From the NCBI GenBank assembly GCA_954871525.1, contig OX940869.1, positions 16,148,001-16,212,000 of the forward strand: DNA of 64,000 bases, given 5' to 3'. This stretch comes from Parietaria judaica. Taxonomy: Eukaryota; Streptophyta; Magnoliopsida; Rosales; Urticaceae. The notes under the pieces were generated by a model. The model saw only the letters and a program-made list of their open reading frames with translations, was not told the origin of the DNA and made no database searches. Made by a program: the position numbers and the translations under genes. Shown here piece by piece: positions 1 through 12,874 of this stretch (the stretch's first letter is position 1; every line of letters begins with the position of its first letter).

Positions 1-3000
1 TCTGCATTCAACCACCAACGTTTTCCTTCTAGTGGCCTGTCTGCAGAATCATATATTTCATCCAAATGATTCTCTGCAAAAGCCGCTCGACCCTCATGAG
101 ATAGCTTGTCAACACCACTGCCATACAAGCTAGCTAAGTGTATTTTCAACCAATACAAGCCTGACTTTCCAAGTGGACGTCCCTCTGCAAACTCCAATAC
201 ACCCCGGCACATATCTGAACCGAGATGGTTCAAGTAAGGATGCATAGGATATGCACGGCCTCGGAAGTCAAGATTGTGCGGGAAGAAAAAACCTTCTTCA
301 TCCTTCATATTCCGAGCTACCTAATAAAAAAAGGAGTTGCTATTTGAAAGCCAAGAATAAGGAGGCCGGAAACCAAGCACTAGAGAAGAGTGAAAAAGAG
401 GATAACCGAATCATATTGTTCAATTACGTCAAATACATAGAGTAAAAGTAACTTTGCCTTATCTTATCGCTAATTTTAAGAATCCCATTACTAATTGTAT
501 TTTTCGGTTACATTAAATGCAGAGTACAAATTCCTATATCATAGTTTATTCCTCCCATTATTAATTGGTTCTAAGATGAAACCTCATGATACTTCACATG
601 GTACCAAAGTCCACTAAGCTCAAATGATTTATAGTATGAAATAAAGGGATACACTCCCAAATGATTGAGAAAAAAAAAAAAAAAATCTACCTTTTCGAGG
701 GGGCATGTTAACATCCCAAATTGGAAAGAAAAAGGTAATTAGCACATTTCATATGTCCGCAGTCACCCCTATATTGACAACTAATAAACCGAATAATCCG
801 GTACCAAATTATGAAATATTGTCCTACTAATTTAATAGGATGAGAGGAGCTCTTACCTCAAGTTTAAGTTCTATATCGCACCGTAAGGCATATCTCTCCT
901 TATTTTCTTTCCGGGCGGATCTAACTTCCCATTTCCATTTCTTTAACTCTGCTTCATCTTCAGTTTCTGGTTGGTCCGGTAAAGGAACCTGAGACATGAG
1001 TTAAACACGCAGACTTCTATTCATTTTCAGAGGATCAAACGCCGTAGCCTAAGACTCAATATTTTTTTCCCTTTTTAACTTGCAACTACTATAATTTTGC
1101 ATGATATGTATGTTTATAGCTACATTAAAGAAGAAGAAATTAAACGACATAAAAACTCACATCATTGCGATCGACCAAATCAGCAATACATTCGCCGGTA
1201 GCCCATATTCTCTCTACAATATGAAGAACCCTCTTATTAATCCTCCACTTTGTACTCCCAAGAGTATCCAAGGCCTAACAAGTAAAATATGGAAATTAAC
1301 TTACAAAAATCCAGATCTAGAGCAAATACTGGATACACTTTTTCGGTCTCATTTTCACTAAAAATCTCAAATCGGAGAAGAAATAAAAGTGCCAAGCATG
1401 ACGCTGCAAACCTCAAAAACGGGTTTCAGTTGAGTGTTTGGTGCATTTTTGACAGCCGTACGCTGCTGTTTTGCTCCGTGAGTACGCATGATATAGGATG
1501 GTAGGTAGAAGTGGCCTCCTTGTTCATAGCTGAAGAAAAACAAAAGAATGTATAAAGCATAATTACTGATGATAAATAGAAAATAAAAATGGTGTAAACA
1601 CAGTTATCAAGCATCTGTTCTACGGCTTGCCTCATTTCTTTTAAAATAAAATAAAAAAAGCAAAATAAATAAATAATTGGCTTACTGCTCAAAAACATAA
1701 GGAAATTATTAGAAACTGACATGCATTTCACACCGAGTTTCTTACAAAATTGCAATTGAGACCATCATTGGTCTGGAACACATATGAAAACAATGTTTTA
1801 ATTGTTTTTTACTCGACAACCCCACTGTACTTGTTCTTTTAAAACAGTTTGAAGGTTAAATTTTTTTCAATACTAACCCCAAGGGGTTGGTCTAGTGGTA
1901 AGGGCGATACTTGGGTTCTTGTACAACCCAGGTTCGATTCCCCCTAGACACAACAATTGGGGCGATTGGGGTAGTCTCCTAGTCGATAATGGCAGGGCCC
2001 CGTGATTATTAGTTGCGTGAAAAAAAGTACCCGGATACCACGGTCATCAAAATAAAAATCAATACTATATGTGAAGAAGTAACCTAAAGTTGCAATAGCT
2101 TTAAACAAAGTACTTTCTTTTATTATTAATTTCAATTTGATATTAATTAATTTCTTGATTGAAATTGATTTGAAAGAAGCTCAATTATTTTAACTACCTC
2201 AACGTGTCTTGATCAAATAGAAAGACACGAAGTAACAGAAATACCGAAAATACCATACCCTGTCCAGTTAACCGGCGGTACCAGCATTGGCATATAAGGA
2301 ATCACTAAGTGGCTGACCTGATTATAAAATAAATAATTGGTAAATAATATATTCAATATGAATATGATAATCCAGCAGTAACTGACAAGTTCTTGAGTGT
2401 ATGACGATTTATTCTGTCAGTAGAGCATATATTTCGCATGGAGAAGAAGCATATTATTACCAAACATAGATACCCGGGACCGAAAGAGAATAAAAAAATT
2501 GAGTAAAATGTTGATAAATGACTTTATCAGCTTTAAAAAAACCCCAAGAATGGAACTTTACAAAATATCGATCATCAGCGGCTGCCAAAAACGTGCAACT
2601 TTAATAGAATACGAGAGATAAAAAGGAAATTAATATTAATTTACTTACATTTCTCTCAATGCCTTTGAGAACTAATGGGTCACATTGAATGAATCCACAT
2701 TGTTTGCCACTGTCTCTGTGTTACAGAAATTTCGGCACGTTTATTCACGATAATACAGGAAAAAAAAACTTGACTTTATCGTTAAACCAGGCGGGTAAAC
2801 TTACTTTTTTCCTAAACGCCTCAATGTGTGTACAAATGCCGGTCGTATGTCAGGTGGCATATCAGGCAACTGCTGAACAGGAGGTTGTATATATGCCGTT
2901 TGAATTAGCAATTCAATAAGACGACTTCCGACCTGAAAAGCCAACGGGCGTGAATGAATTTCGTAAAGGCGTCTCTCAGGATAATAGCCTTTCACCAAAA

Positions 3001-4341
3001 TCAAAGTTCGAACCTGGGCCTTGACGCCGTGTCCCCAGCTTTTTGAATCATCCTCTCTATTCACTAGTGATCTAATTTGGCGCCGTTTCTGTTGTCTTAT
3101 CAATTCGGAAACTTTTTTCTTCAACAGCTCTGCTTTCTTCACGTCAATATCTTCTTCATCTCCCTTACTTTCAGTTTTCTTCTTCTTATTCTTACGAAAT
3201 AATTTCTGTATTTTGATCTGGCTCGTTCAAGAACAGCAACATGTCAGCTGGCTCGTTCAAGAATGTCCGAGCATTTATTCAGTATGACATTAAGAATGTC
3301 GATAACAGCAACAAATGTGCTAGGTGATCGTAGAATCAAACTAAAACTTCGAAGCAGCGCCAAATACCCGTAAAACTACATTAAACCAGACTAAACAATC
3401 TCTGAACTGCAGGCGAAAACTCGGTCCAAGTAAATCACACAACAAGCATATATCATGCTAATGGTCCAACAAAGCAAGAAAAACACAAAAACACACACTG
3501 TAATCATTGCTTTGACACTAAACCCAAAACCCGGACTCGCACGGTTGAGTTTAAACCTCGAATCCCTGTCAAACACTGTAATCGCGTGCCTAAAATTGAA
3601 CCCGAGTACATAACAACTTAACCGACTTTTCCCGCAAAGGCGTGAACTTCTTATTGAATAGCATCAATTATAAGAAAATGGAAAACAAACCTCCTGCTCA
3701 ATGGCGTCTCCGACGGCAAGAGCAGCGTGTACGACCCTGGTGGCGCCGAGCCCTTCTTTGCTCATCAGCATCCCCATGAGCTTGTGCATGGTGATGATGG
3801 CCATCATGTCCGGCGGAAGCTGCACAAAGAACGGCGCGTGGCCCTTGTTCTTGTACTTCTTGCCCCGGCACCGCTCCTGCTCCTCCTCAATGGCGCCCCT
3901 CAGCGGGTCGAACCACCCGAGGAACAGCGATTTCGTGTAGGGCAGATTCGGCGCCAGCTTGTGCTGGCACATGTCCGCCACCAGCTCGCTGTACTCCCTC
4001 GACGCCTGCTCCCACGCCTCCGTCTCGATCTTCACCTGCCGCCGCCGCAGACGCTCGTACTCCCGCCTCACCGTCACCGCCGACCGCTCCTCGTCGTCCT
4101 CAGGCGACGAGGAAGAAGAAGACACGGCCTCTGCCGCCGAGCTGCTCGCAAAACCTCTACCCACGAATCCATTATTAAAACTATCCGAAATTCGCGACGA
4201 ACCTGCGCCGAACCTCGCCGTCAGATGTCTGAGCCTGGGCTCGCTCGAGCAATCGCTGAAGAAGCTCGTCGACGAAGCTCGAGAGTTGAGGCGAGAGGAG
4301 TGGTTTCTCAGGAGAGCTAGCTTGGCATAGTTTCTCCACAT
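1..4341 (-). CDS. RPOT1: Phage-type organellar RNA polymerase, N-terminal part (9 exons, 3' end outside window)
   Basis: Single-subunit T3/T7-like RNA polymerase that transcribes organellar genes. Exons, all with GT-AG borders and consistent phase: 3691-4341, 3014-3217, 2805-2932, 2649-2715, 2259-2317, 1412-1529, 1161-1274, 857-988, 1-320. Together they give 597 codons plus 2 nt; full-length family members are close to 1000 residues, so the catalytic C-terminal part lies off the left edge. The chosen start is the ATG at 4341 (MWRNYAK), which opens an Arg/Ser-rich presequence expected of a mitochondrial import signal. Recognisable family blocks are [16 protein letters not shown] (exon 1), [19 protein letters not shown] (exon 3), [12 protein letters not shown] (exon 4), [11 protein letters not shown] (exon 5), [15 protein letters not shown] (exon 6) and [19 protein letters not shown] (exon 9). 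The MWRN start resembles the mitochondrial paralogue (RpoTm) more than the plastid one, but the choice between RpoTm and RpoTmp is an inference. The frame is intact throughout. Confidence 0.93.
1876..2058 (+). mobile_element. tRNA-derived SINE in RPOT intron 5
   Basis: A 183-bp element lies in the intron between RPOT exons at 1412-1529 and 2259-2317, on the strand opposite the gene. It has a pol III box A (TGGTCTAGTGG, 1888-1898) and a box B (GGTTCGATTCC, 1931-1941), 32 bp apart, and an A-rich tail. It is flanked by a perfect 9-bp direct repeat TCAATACTA (1867-1875 and 2059-2067), read as the target-site duplication. The body resembles plant Au-type SINEs; the exact family is not assigned. 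Confidence 0.85.
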
Positions 4342-4707
4342 TAGCAACGGATTTTCTTGGGTCGGTGATTTTCCGGCGAGAGATTTCAGAGCCTTCGGTC
4401 TGATTGTTCTGAATCAAGCGAGAATGGCCGGACTATGGATTTGCAGAGACGAAGGAGGAATCGGAGGACGATCTGGAGGGATTTCAGAGAGAGAAATGGT
4501 GTGAGTGAGAAATCGCCGCCATAGATAAACCCTGCTTAAACCTTCGTTGTGTGAATCTTCACCAGTCTCGCTCTTTCGTTGAAGCTTTGGGTCTTTTTTA
4601 CGACTCTAGCATACTTTGGGGGGTTGGTTGTGCAATTACAGAATCTATCACTCCACTTCAGTTTTCTGTCAAATGTTTAACACTATGATAAATTGTTACA
4701 TTTAGGG
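4342..4707. promoter_or_regulatory. 5' flank of RPOT (putative promoter and 5' UTR)
   Basis: This is unique-looking sequence directly upstream of the RPOT start on the minus strand, up to the target duplication of the adjacent hAT element. No clear TATA box was seen. It is assigned by position only. Confidence 0.4.
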
Positions 4708-4715
4708 AGTGAAAG

Positions 4716-5944
4716 TAGAGGTGTCCACTGGGCAGGGCTGCCCGGTCCCGACTCGTGAAAAAAGCGGGTTCACCCCGTCCCGCTCCGTTCTTGTTTTTTG
4801 GTTGGGCTAAGCCCGCCCCTATCAAAAGGGTCAGGTTGGGTTATGTTTTCATAGGCCCGCCCCGCCGCGCCCAAAAAGCCCGCCCCATCCCGTTTAAAAG
4901 TCTGCCCCGCCCCCAGGCCCACATAAACCTACCCCGCCTCGTTTAAAAGCCCACATGACCATATTCTTATATTAAAAAATTAAAAAAACTATTAAGTTCT
5001 AATACTAATGTCTAATAGTAATGAAAATATTTATAAAAAAAATACTCTAAATATTTTATAGTTATAGAAATTAAAAATTATCTTTATATAACATAATTTA
5101 TTAATTAATTTTATATAAATATTCTATGTACCTCTTAATTAATTTTCCAGTTAAACAATTTTAACTTTATTAATCAATTTGAATATTCGCTAATTGATTT
5201 GAACATTCTCTGATTTTAATTTTAGTTTGAAAATGAATTAATCAATTACAACATTGAGCGATTTCATGTGTAAAACATAATTTCTTAATTCACTTGTTTC
5301 AACTTTATAATTTATAATTACCGGCCACTTTCATAAATCACTATTCTAATTTTATATTCAATAATATATTTAAAAATCACTTATTCTCATTTTATTATTC
5401 ACTTATCACTTTCATATTCACTATTTAACCTCTACATCTTGAAATTCACGAATCAATTCAACGTTCATTAATTCTAATATACGCAGTGTATATCTTATTC
5501 TCGAATGTCTATGACTATGTTTGAACTTTGAATTTCTAAATATGCAATTGAATTTTATTTACATTTGCATCAACCGACTTTCAAAATAAATATTCAAATA
5601 TCGAGCAAATACAAAAAAAAAGAGGTATTATTGTTCGTTAAAGACCCACGATATCTAGTAAAATTCTTAATAAAATGGTTTCGTAAAAACGTATCGCTCT
5701 CCATATAAACCCAACCCGTTTTGGTTTGTGAAAAGCCCACTAAATTCGACTCGTAAAAGCCCGCCCGCCCCATGACATTGTGGGTTCGGGTTCATGGGCC
5801 GGGGTGGGCCTTGATGGCTTTTCGAAAACCCGGCCCGCCCCACCCCGCACATTGAACAGGGAGGGTCAAGCCCGCCCCATTTAACATGCGAGCTTAACGG
5901 GTTGTGGGCCGGGCCGGCCCGCCCCGGCCTACTTGACACCACTA
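4716..5944. mobile_element. Non-autonomous hAT element with GC-rich ends
   Basis: A 1,229-bp element with short terminal inverted repeats (TAGAGGTGTC at the left, complement of TAGTGGTGTC at the right). It is flanked by a perfect 8-bp duplication AGTGAAAG (4708-4715 and 5945-5952), the size typical of hAT insertions. Both subterminal regions (about 4730-4960 and 5755-5935) are packed with GGGC/GCCCG-type motifs, while the 4960-5700 core is extremely AT-rich with no coding capacity. Open frames at the ends (for example 4755-4946) are low-complexity products of the GC-rich repeats. Confidence 0.85.
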
Positions 5945-5952
5945 AGTGAAAG

Positions 5953-6400
5953 TCGGTCCTAAATTAAATAAAAATAAAAATAATTTGGAACCTGAACTTG
6001 GATTCCGGACTTTGAAAAATCGAAATTCGGATTCGAATTTTAAATGTTTAAAATCCTAAATGTCCGGATTTTAAACCCGAATTTTCAAGATCAAAACACA
6101 AATTTACAACTTGTAACGAATATTTATCAAATATATAATAAAATAAAAATCCTTATTTTTAACTTCAAGTTACAAAAACAAAAATAGCATAACAAGATTA
6201 AACCTTTATAAAAAAAAATCATTAAAAAGATCCGGGTTTCGAGTTTTTTAACCCTTAAACCCGGACTCGAAACTAATTTTGATCCGGATATGGTTTTTAA
6301 TAAACCAATTCCTATTCAACCCAATAGCAATTTTCTTAAAAGCGATTTTGATTCGTATGCATCTAAAACTCGCATTTCTAGTTTTTTTTTTACACCGCTA
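5953..6400. other. AT-rich spacer with scrambled GGATCCGG-type remnants
   Basis: No gene is visible. Stretches rich in ATTCGGATTCG and ACCCGGACTCG resemble the subterminal parts of the small hAT-like element at 40903-41428, so this may be a decayed relative. No terminal repeats or target duplication could be found. Confidence 0.35.
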
Positions 6401-6518
6401 ATACACGTGCTTTAGTTGTCACCTTCATTTTGAAGTTGATATCGATATTAAATTTTGTGTTTTTTTTTTTTTGCACTGTTTAATTGTAGTTGTTAGGCGT
6501 ATTTTTTAGAGCCTAAAA

Positions 6519-7275
6519 ATGTTAAGGCCCAGCCCAATAACACATTAAAAAAAAAACGCCAAAGGCCCACAAAGGCGGGTCTGCCCTGAAAAAGTCAACT
6601 CTGGCCAGACTCAGAAAAGTCAATGAGACCTGCCCCGATAAAGTCAACTCAAACCCGACTTAGGAATACTAACGTGGGATCTATTCCCAAAAAACTTATT
6701 TTTACAGGGTCGTTACGACTCATAATAAATAAAGCATGCATTTAGGGGCCATTACGACTCCTAAAGATAAGAATATGCATTTAGGGGTCGCAACGACCCC
6801 TAATTAGGGTCGCTATGACCCCTAAAAAATAAATTGTGCCTTTAGGGGTAGCTACGACTCCTAATTAGGGGTCACTGCGACCCCTAAAACAGAAAACGTG
6901 CCCTTAGGGGTCGCACAAAGCATCCACTCGCTCTCTATAAATACGAGAGCTCTCCATCACATTTTGGTAAGCTTTCTCAAGCAAAAAAAAAAATCTCTGC
7001 TCGCCAATCTTACTTCCCGGTCCTAAATTACTCCACTAATTTTGAACGTCGGAGCGAGCGACAGAGGTCTCCCTCTCTGCCCTCCTCGAGAGCTCACATT
7101 TTTTACTCTCTTTTCAGGAGCGAAAACGGAGGCCGATTATCCAGAAGCAACTTTCGACCATCAAAGGCAAAGAAATGAGCATCAAGCCTTCGTGACCATC
7201 ACATGGCCATTAGGCCCGGCCCAATACTGACTTTGGGTCGCTTTTCACGTTGATCCATAAAACAGCATTAACAGT
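6519..7275 (+). mobile_element. Possible LTR remnant with TATA box and palindromic repeat cluster
   Basis: The stretch begins TGTTAAGGCC and ends near CATTAACA. It contains a cluster of GGGGTCGNNNCGACCCC palindromes (6707-6920), immediately followed by a TATA-like CTATAAATACG (about 6935) and a pyrimidine-rich leader. That order resembles U3-R-U5. No partner LTR, primer-binding site or matching target duplication was seen, so the LTR reading is tentative. The 62-codon frame at 7042-7230 has no recognisable similarity. Confidence 0.3.
6700..6920. repeat. Degenerate cluster of GGGGTCG-CGACCCC palindromes
   Basis: At least seven near-palindromic units of the form AGGGGTCG-N(1-3)-CGACCCCTA occur around 6707, 6744, 6785, 6807, 6845, 6868 and 6907. 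They are separated by A/T-rich linkers of about 20-40 bp. Confidence 0.75.
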
Positions 7276-8210
<935 letters not shown>

Positions 8211-8354
8211 CCATCCCCCTCTCATCCGGAGTTCGCCAGTTTCCCCAGCTCGTCGGGATTCGACCTCTCCTTAGTCGGGAGCTCGACCTAGCAACTTGAC
8301 AAATCTTCTTTCCTTCGTTGGGATTTCGATTTCTCTGCTCGCCAGGGACTCGTT

Positions 8355-10955
8355 TGTTGGGTGTCAAAATCACCGTCAGGGTTTGATTCCCGATTCAATT
8401 ACGCCGAAATGTGCCTCCGAGCCGTTCCGGTAACATTTAAAAATTATTTTAAAGCGGAAAACTTGTTATCGGACCAACGGCACGGATATCGGGTAATAAC
8501 CATTTTAACAAGATCCGATAAATATTACATATTTAATATTCACAACTCATTATTAATATCATAGTCGAAATAAAAAATAAATAGAAAGCGATAAATGTTT
8601 GCATTTATTAACCCAATGCATAAGGCCGTACCTCGGTTGACGTTTCTGGTTGTGGACTCTGAAGTTCGGCAGGCTCCGCCGGTGCTGAGGGAAACAACCG
8701 TGATCTTCCGGGATATTCTCCTGGATTCCTCGTACCGAAGCGTGGGCTTCGCCGACAGGACTCTGTCGCAAAACTTTAACTGAGGTTCTTTTGAAGCTTC
8801 CGGAGAACAACGTCTCACTAAGCAGAACCAGAAAAGAGATCAGAAGCAGAAAACGCGCAGACCCTAGAGAGAGAGGGAGAGCTCGAGTTTTTGCTCTGGG
8901 GAAGGTGTGAAAAATGTGTAGAATGAGCCTCCTATTTATAGGCTCAAGACTGTAACCAAATTGGAGATATTCCCTCCCTATTTTTCGAATTTATATAATT
9001 AAATATAATTAATTATTCCAATCCAATGGTCCAGATTTAATCTCATCTAAATCCAATGGATATAATTAATTAGGAATTTAATTAAAAAAGAAATATATGA
9101 TAAGATCAAAATATTTAATTATATATTAAATTCGAATTATATATATACACATATAAAAAAAATCGAATTCTATTATGATTATCTAGATCCAATGGTTAAA
9201 AATAAATCTTAAACCAATCTAATGGATCAAATAAATTAGGGATTAAATCAAATATCCTAGGGTTTTATCAAAACCCTAATTCGAAAATCTTATCCCTATA
9301 ATTTCGAATTATATGTTATATATATATTATTAATTGATTTCTAATCCGACGGTAAAGATTAAATCTTAAACCGATCCAACGGATACAATTAATTAGGTCA
9401 AATTCAAAAAACCTAAGCTTGGTCGCCAAGCTTCTATTTTCGAATAACCATTAGGGTTAAAAACAATTATCTTAATCCAGCGGTTGATATTAAATCATAA
9501 CCGATCCAATAGATTAAATTAATTTTAGAGATTTTGCTAAAATACTAAAACATTTGGTACTTATGCCGCAAATTTGGAATGACCAAAACATGTTTCGAAT
9601 TTAGCTAGTGTTTCTAATATCCAAACCCTAATTCGAATTTACACATTTAAATATATATAAATATATATTTTTATTTATTAATATAAATCTATTAATTATT
9701 AATTAATTATTAATAAGATATTAATAATTAAATTCAAATAATTAAATTATATTAATAATTCCTAATCTCAATATCACATTAAAATGTCATGGTGCCACAC
9801 TATCATTTAAATTCGTGACATGTGATTTAATTTCATAGTTTATCGAACCGAGCACAAACTTTGAAAATCCATAAATCACAAACCGTAAGTCGAAATAAAC
9901 TTGGATCAAAAAGCAAAGTTGCTTAGAATTCAATTTCCAACAACTTGGTGCTGATATAAAATCTAAGTATAGCCAAATTATTAAACATTATCCAGAATGT
10001 ATTTTAATCACGTACGTATCATCCGTTACGGAGCTATCCTGGAGACCATGGACCCGTATCACTTAAGCTCCAACGAACTGCTAGTTGTTCGTCAAACCTC
10101 GAAGTGATTCCACTATAGACCCGAGGCTGCACTCTTTAGTGATACAGTATATATTATTCCCTTTATAACAGCAATTAATACAATCAAATTTGGGTTATTA
10201 TTCTTTCACTTGATGACTCACACATGAGCAGACGGTTTTTACCGTATTGCCTCTCATTGCATTTTCCTCCTTGACTCAGTTAGTAATATTATGAGTAACC
10301 CACTTATGGTTTCGATTCATAAGTTGCGCACGGGTACCTCTCACTTCTCACCACTGACAACCAAGGGAACCATCATAACTCTAAAGAGAGCTGTGTGATG
10401 CCCATGTCTATAATCAAGCTACCTTTACTACTGACTATCATGTTCCCAAAATGATAGTGTTGGGAACAACGGTAATATCTTGTGTTCTTTAACGGTTAAA
10501 TCAAAGAACAATCAAGCCAGTAGATCGGACTCAAGACCACTCAGGACTTAGAAATAATATCCATTTGATCATCTATTTGTGACTCAACTACAAGTTATAG
10601 TGTGACGGTCTTATATGATAACTTCTTGAGTTTAAGTCAGGTCCAGTCCAGTATGAAGACACTTCACACTTAATGCACTTCTAGTGAGTGTGACACACAC
10701 ATAATCCAGAATAGGATTCTCACTTAGTCACATTAATGACCTTATATGATTAATGGGCTCCCACCCAGTTAATCAGGTCACGGACATTTCAAGTTCATTT
10801 ATTATGATTATTAATTCTTCCTCACATTGACTCTGTTGTGATAATAATAACATAATTGCATCCTTTATGAACTATGGAAACAAACATTCTATTTTACTCT
10901 ACCAGAAACTATGATAAGATTAACATAATAAGTATCATCTTTATTCAATGACATG
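8355..10955 (-). repeat. Copia LTR (copy A), inverted, 5'-truncated
   Basis: Minus-oriented copy of the 2.7-kb copia LTR. Read on the minus strand it ends CCCAACA at 8355 and contains the TATA box (complement of CTATAAATAGG) near 8933. Its 5' end lacks roughly the first 55 bp compared with the intact LTR at 18480. It is joined head-to-head with LTR copy B at the palindromic ACATGT around 10951-10956. The sequence downstream of its 3' end is not a primer-binding site, so it is either a 3' LTR or a solo LTR. Confidence 0.8.
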
Positions 10956-10956
10956 T

Positions 10957-12826
10957 CATAATCTTATTATAGTTTCTGGTAGAGTAAAATAGAATGTTTG
11001 GTCCTTAGTTCATAAAGGATGCAATTTTGTTATTATTATTATCATAACAAAGTCAATGTGAGGAAGAATTAGTAATCATAATGAATGAACTTAAAATGTC
11101 TGTGATCTGATTAACTGGGTGGGAGCCCATTAATCGTATAAGGTACTAAGTGACAATCCTATTCTGGATTTTGTGTGTGTCACACTCACTAGAAGTGCAT
11201 TAAGTATGAAGTGTCTTCATACTGGACTGGACCTGACTTAAACTCCGAAAGTTATCATATAAGACCGTCACTGATAACTTGGAGTTGAGTCACTAGTAGA
11301 TGATGAAATGGATATTCGATCTAAGTCCTGAATGATCTTTAGTCTGAGCTGCTGGCTTGATTGTTCTTTGATTTAACCGTTAAAGAACACAATATATTAC
11401 CGTTGTTCCCAACACTATTATTTTGGGAACATGATAGTCAGAAGTAAGGGTAGCTTGGTCATAGACACGGGCATCACGCAGCTCTCTTCAGAGTCATGAT
11501 GATTCCCTTGGTGGTCGGTGGTGAGAAGTGAGAGGTACCCGTGCGCAACTTATGAATCGAAACCATAAGTGGGTTACTCGTGATATTACTGACTGAGTCA
11601 ATGATGAAAATGCAATGAGGGGCATAACGGTAGAAACCGCCTGCTCATGTGTGGATCATCAAGTGAAAGATCAATAACCTGAATTTGATTGTATCAATGG
11701 ACACCCTGCTGTAATTAAGGGAATAATATATACTATATCACTAAAGAGTGCAGCCTCGGGTTTATAGTGGAATAACACCGAGGTTTGACGAATACCCTAG
11801 CAGTTCGTTGGAGCTTAAGTGATACGGGTCCATGGTCCCCAGGATAGCTCCATAACGGATGATACGTACGTGATAAAAACATTTTGAGATGTTTTTTATC
11901 ATTTGGCAAGACTTATAAAACTGAAGTCTGTGACAGACATCAGATAGTTTTATCAGTAGCATGGCAAAAGTACCATATCTTGGTAACCGAAATTAACTAA
12001 CAAAATAAAGTATAATTTGGATTTTCTGTCAACATGAAAGTTGTTGGAAATTAAATTCTAAGAAACTTTGCTTTTGGAACCGAGTCGTTTCGACGTACGG
12101 TTTGTGATTTAGAGAATTTCTAAGTTTGTGATCGTTTCGGTAATCTGTGAAATTAAATCACATGTCACGAATTTAAATGATGGTGTGACACCATGAGATT
12201 TGAATGTGTGATATTGAAATAAGAGGATATTAATATAATTTAATTATTCGAATTTAATTATTAATATCTTATTAATAATTAATTAATAATTAATAAATTT
12301 ATATTAATATAAATAATATATATTTTAATATATTAATAATGTGTAAATCAAAAATTGGCCAAGGAAAGTGGAATTATTTCACGCGTTTTATCTTGGGTTG
12401 AAGTTTTCATATTTGCGGCAAAAGTACCAAATGTTTTGGTATTTTAGCAAAACCCTGAAATCAATTTAATCCATTGGACCGGTTAAGATTTAATATCAAC
12501 CGTTGGATTAAGATAATTGATTTTGACCCTATCCATAATTCGAAATTAGTAGCTTGGTGACCAAGCTTGGATTTTTCGAATTTGGTTAGTTAATTGTATC
12601 CGTTAGATCGGTTTGAGATTTAATCTTTACCGTCGGATTGGAAATTAATTACTTATATATTATATATATATTTTTCGAATTATATTTTGGATAAACTCGA
12701 ATTTGGATTTTATTAAATCTTTTAATATTTGTTTTTATCCGAAACTAATTTGATCCATTAGATCGGTTTAAAGATTTATCTCAACCGTTGGATCTAGATA
12801 ATTAGAATTTAAATTTTAATATATAT

Positions 12827-12874
<48 letters not shown>

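Noticed and set aside
1885..1950. Possible tRNA gene
   Set aside because: Boxes A and B are present, but no cloverleaf can be closed, an unrelated tail follows, and a 9-bp duplication flanks the unit, so it is a SINE.
3701..4330. Several plus-strand open frames of 79-197 codons
   Set aside because: Antisense shadows of RPOT exon 1, whose minus-strand reading matches the polymerase family.
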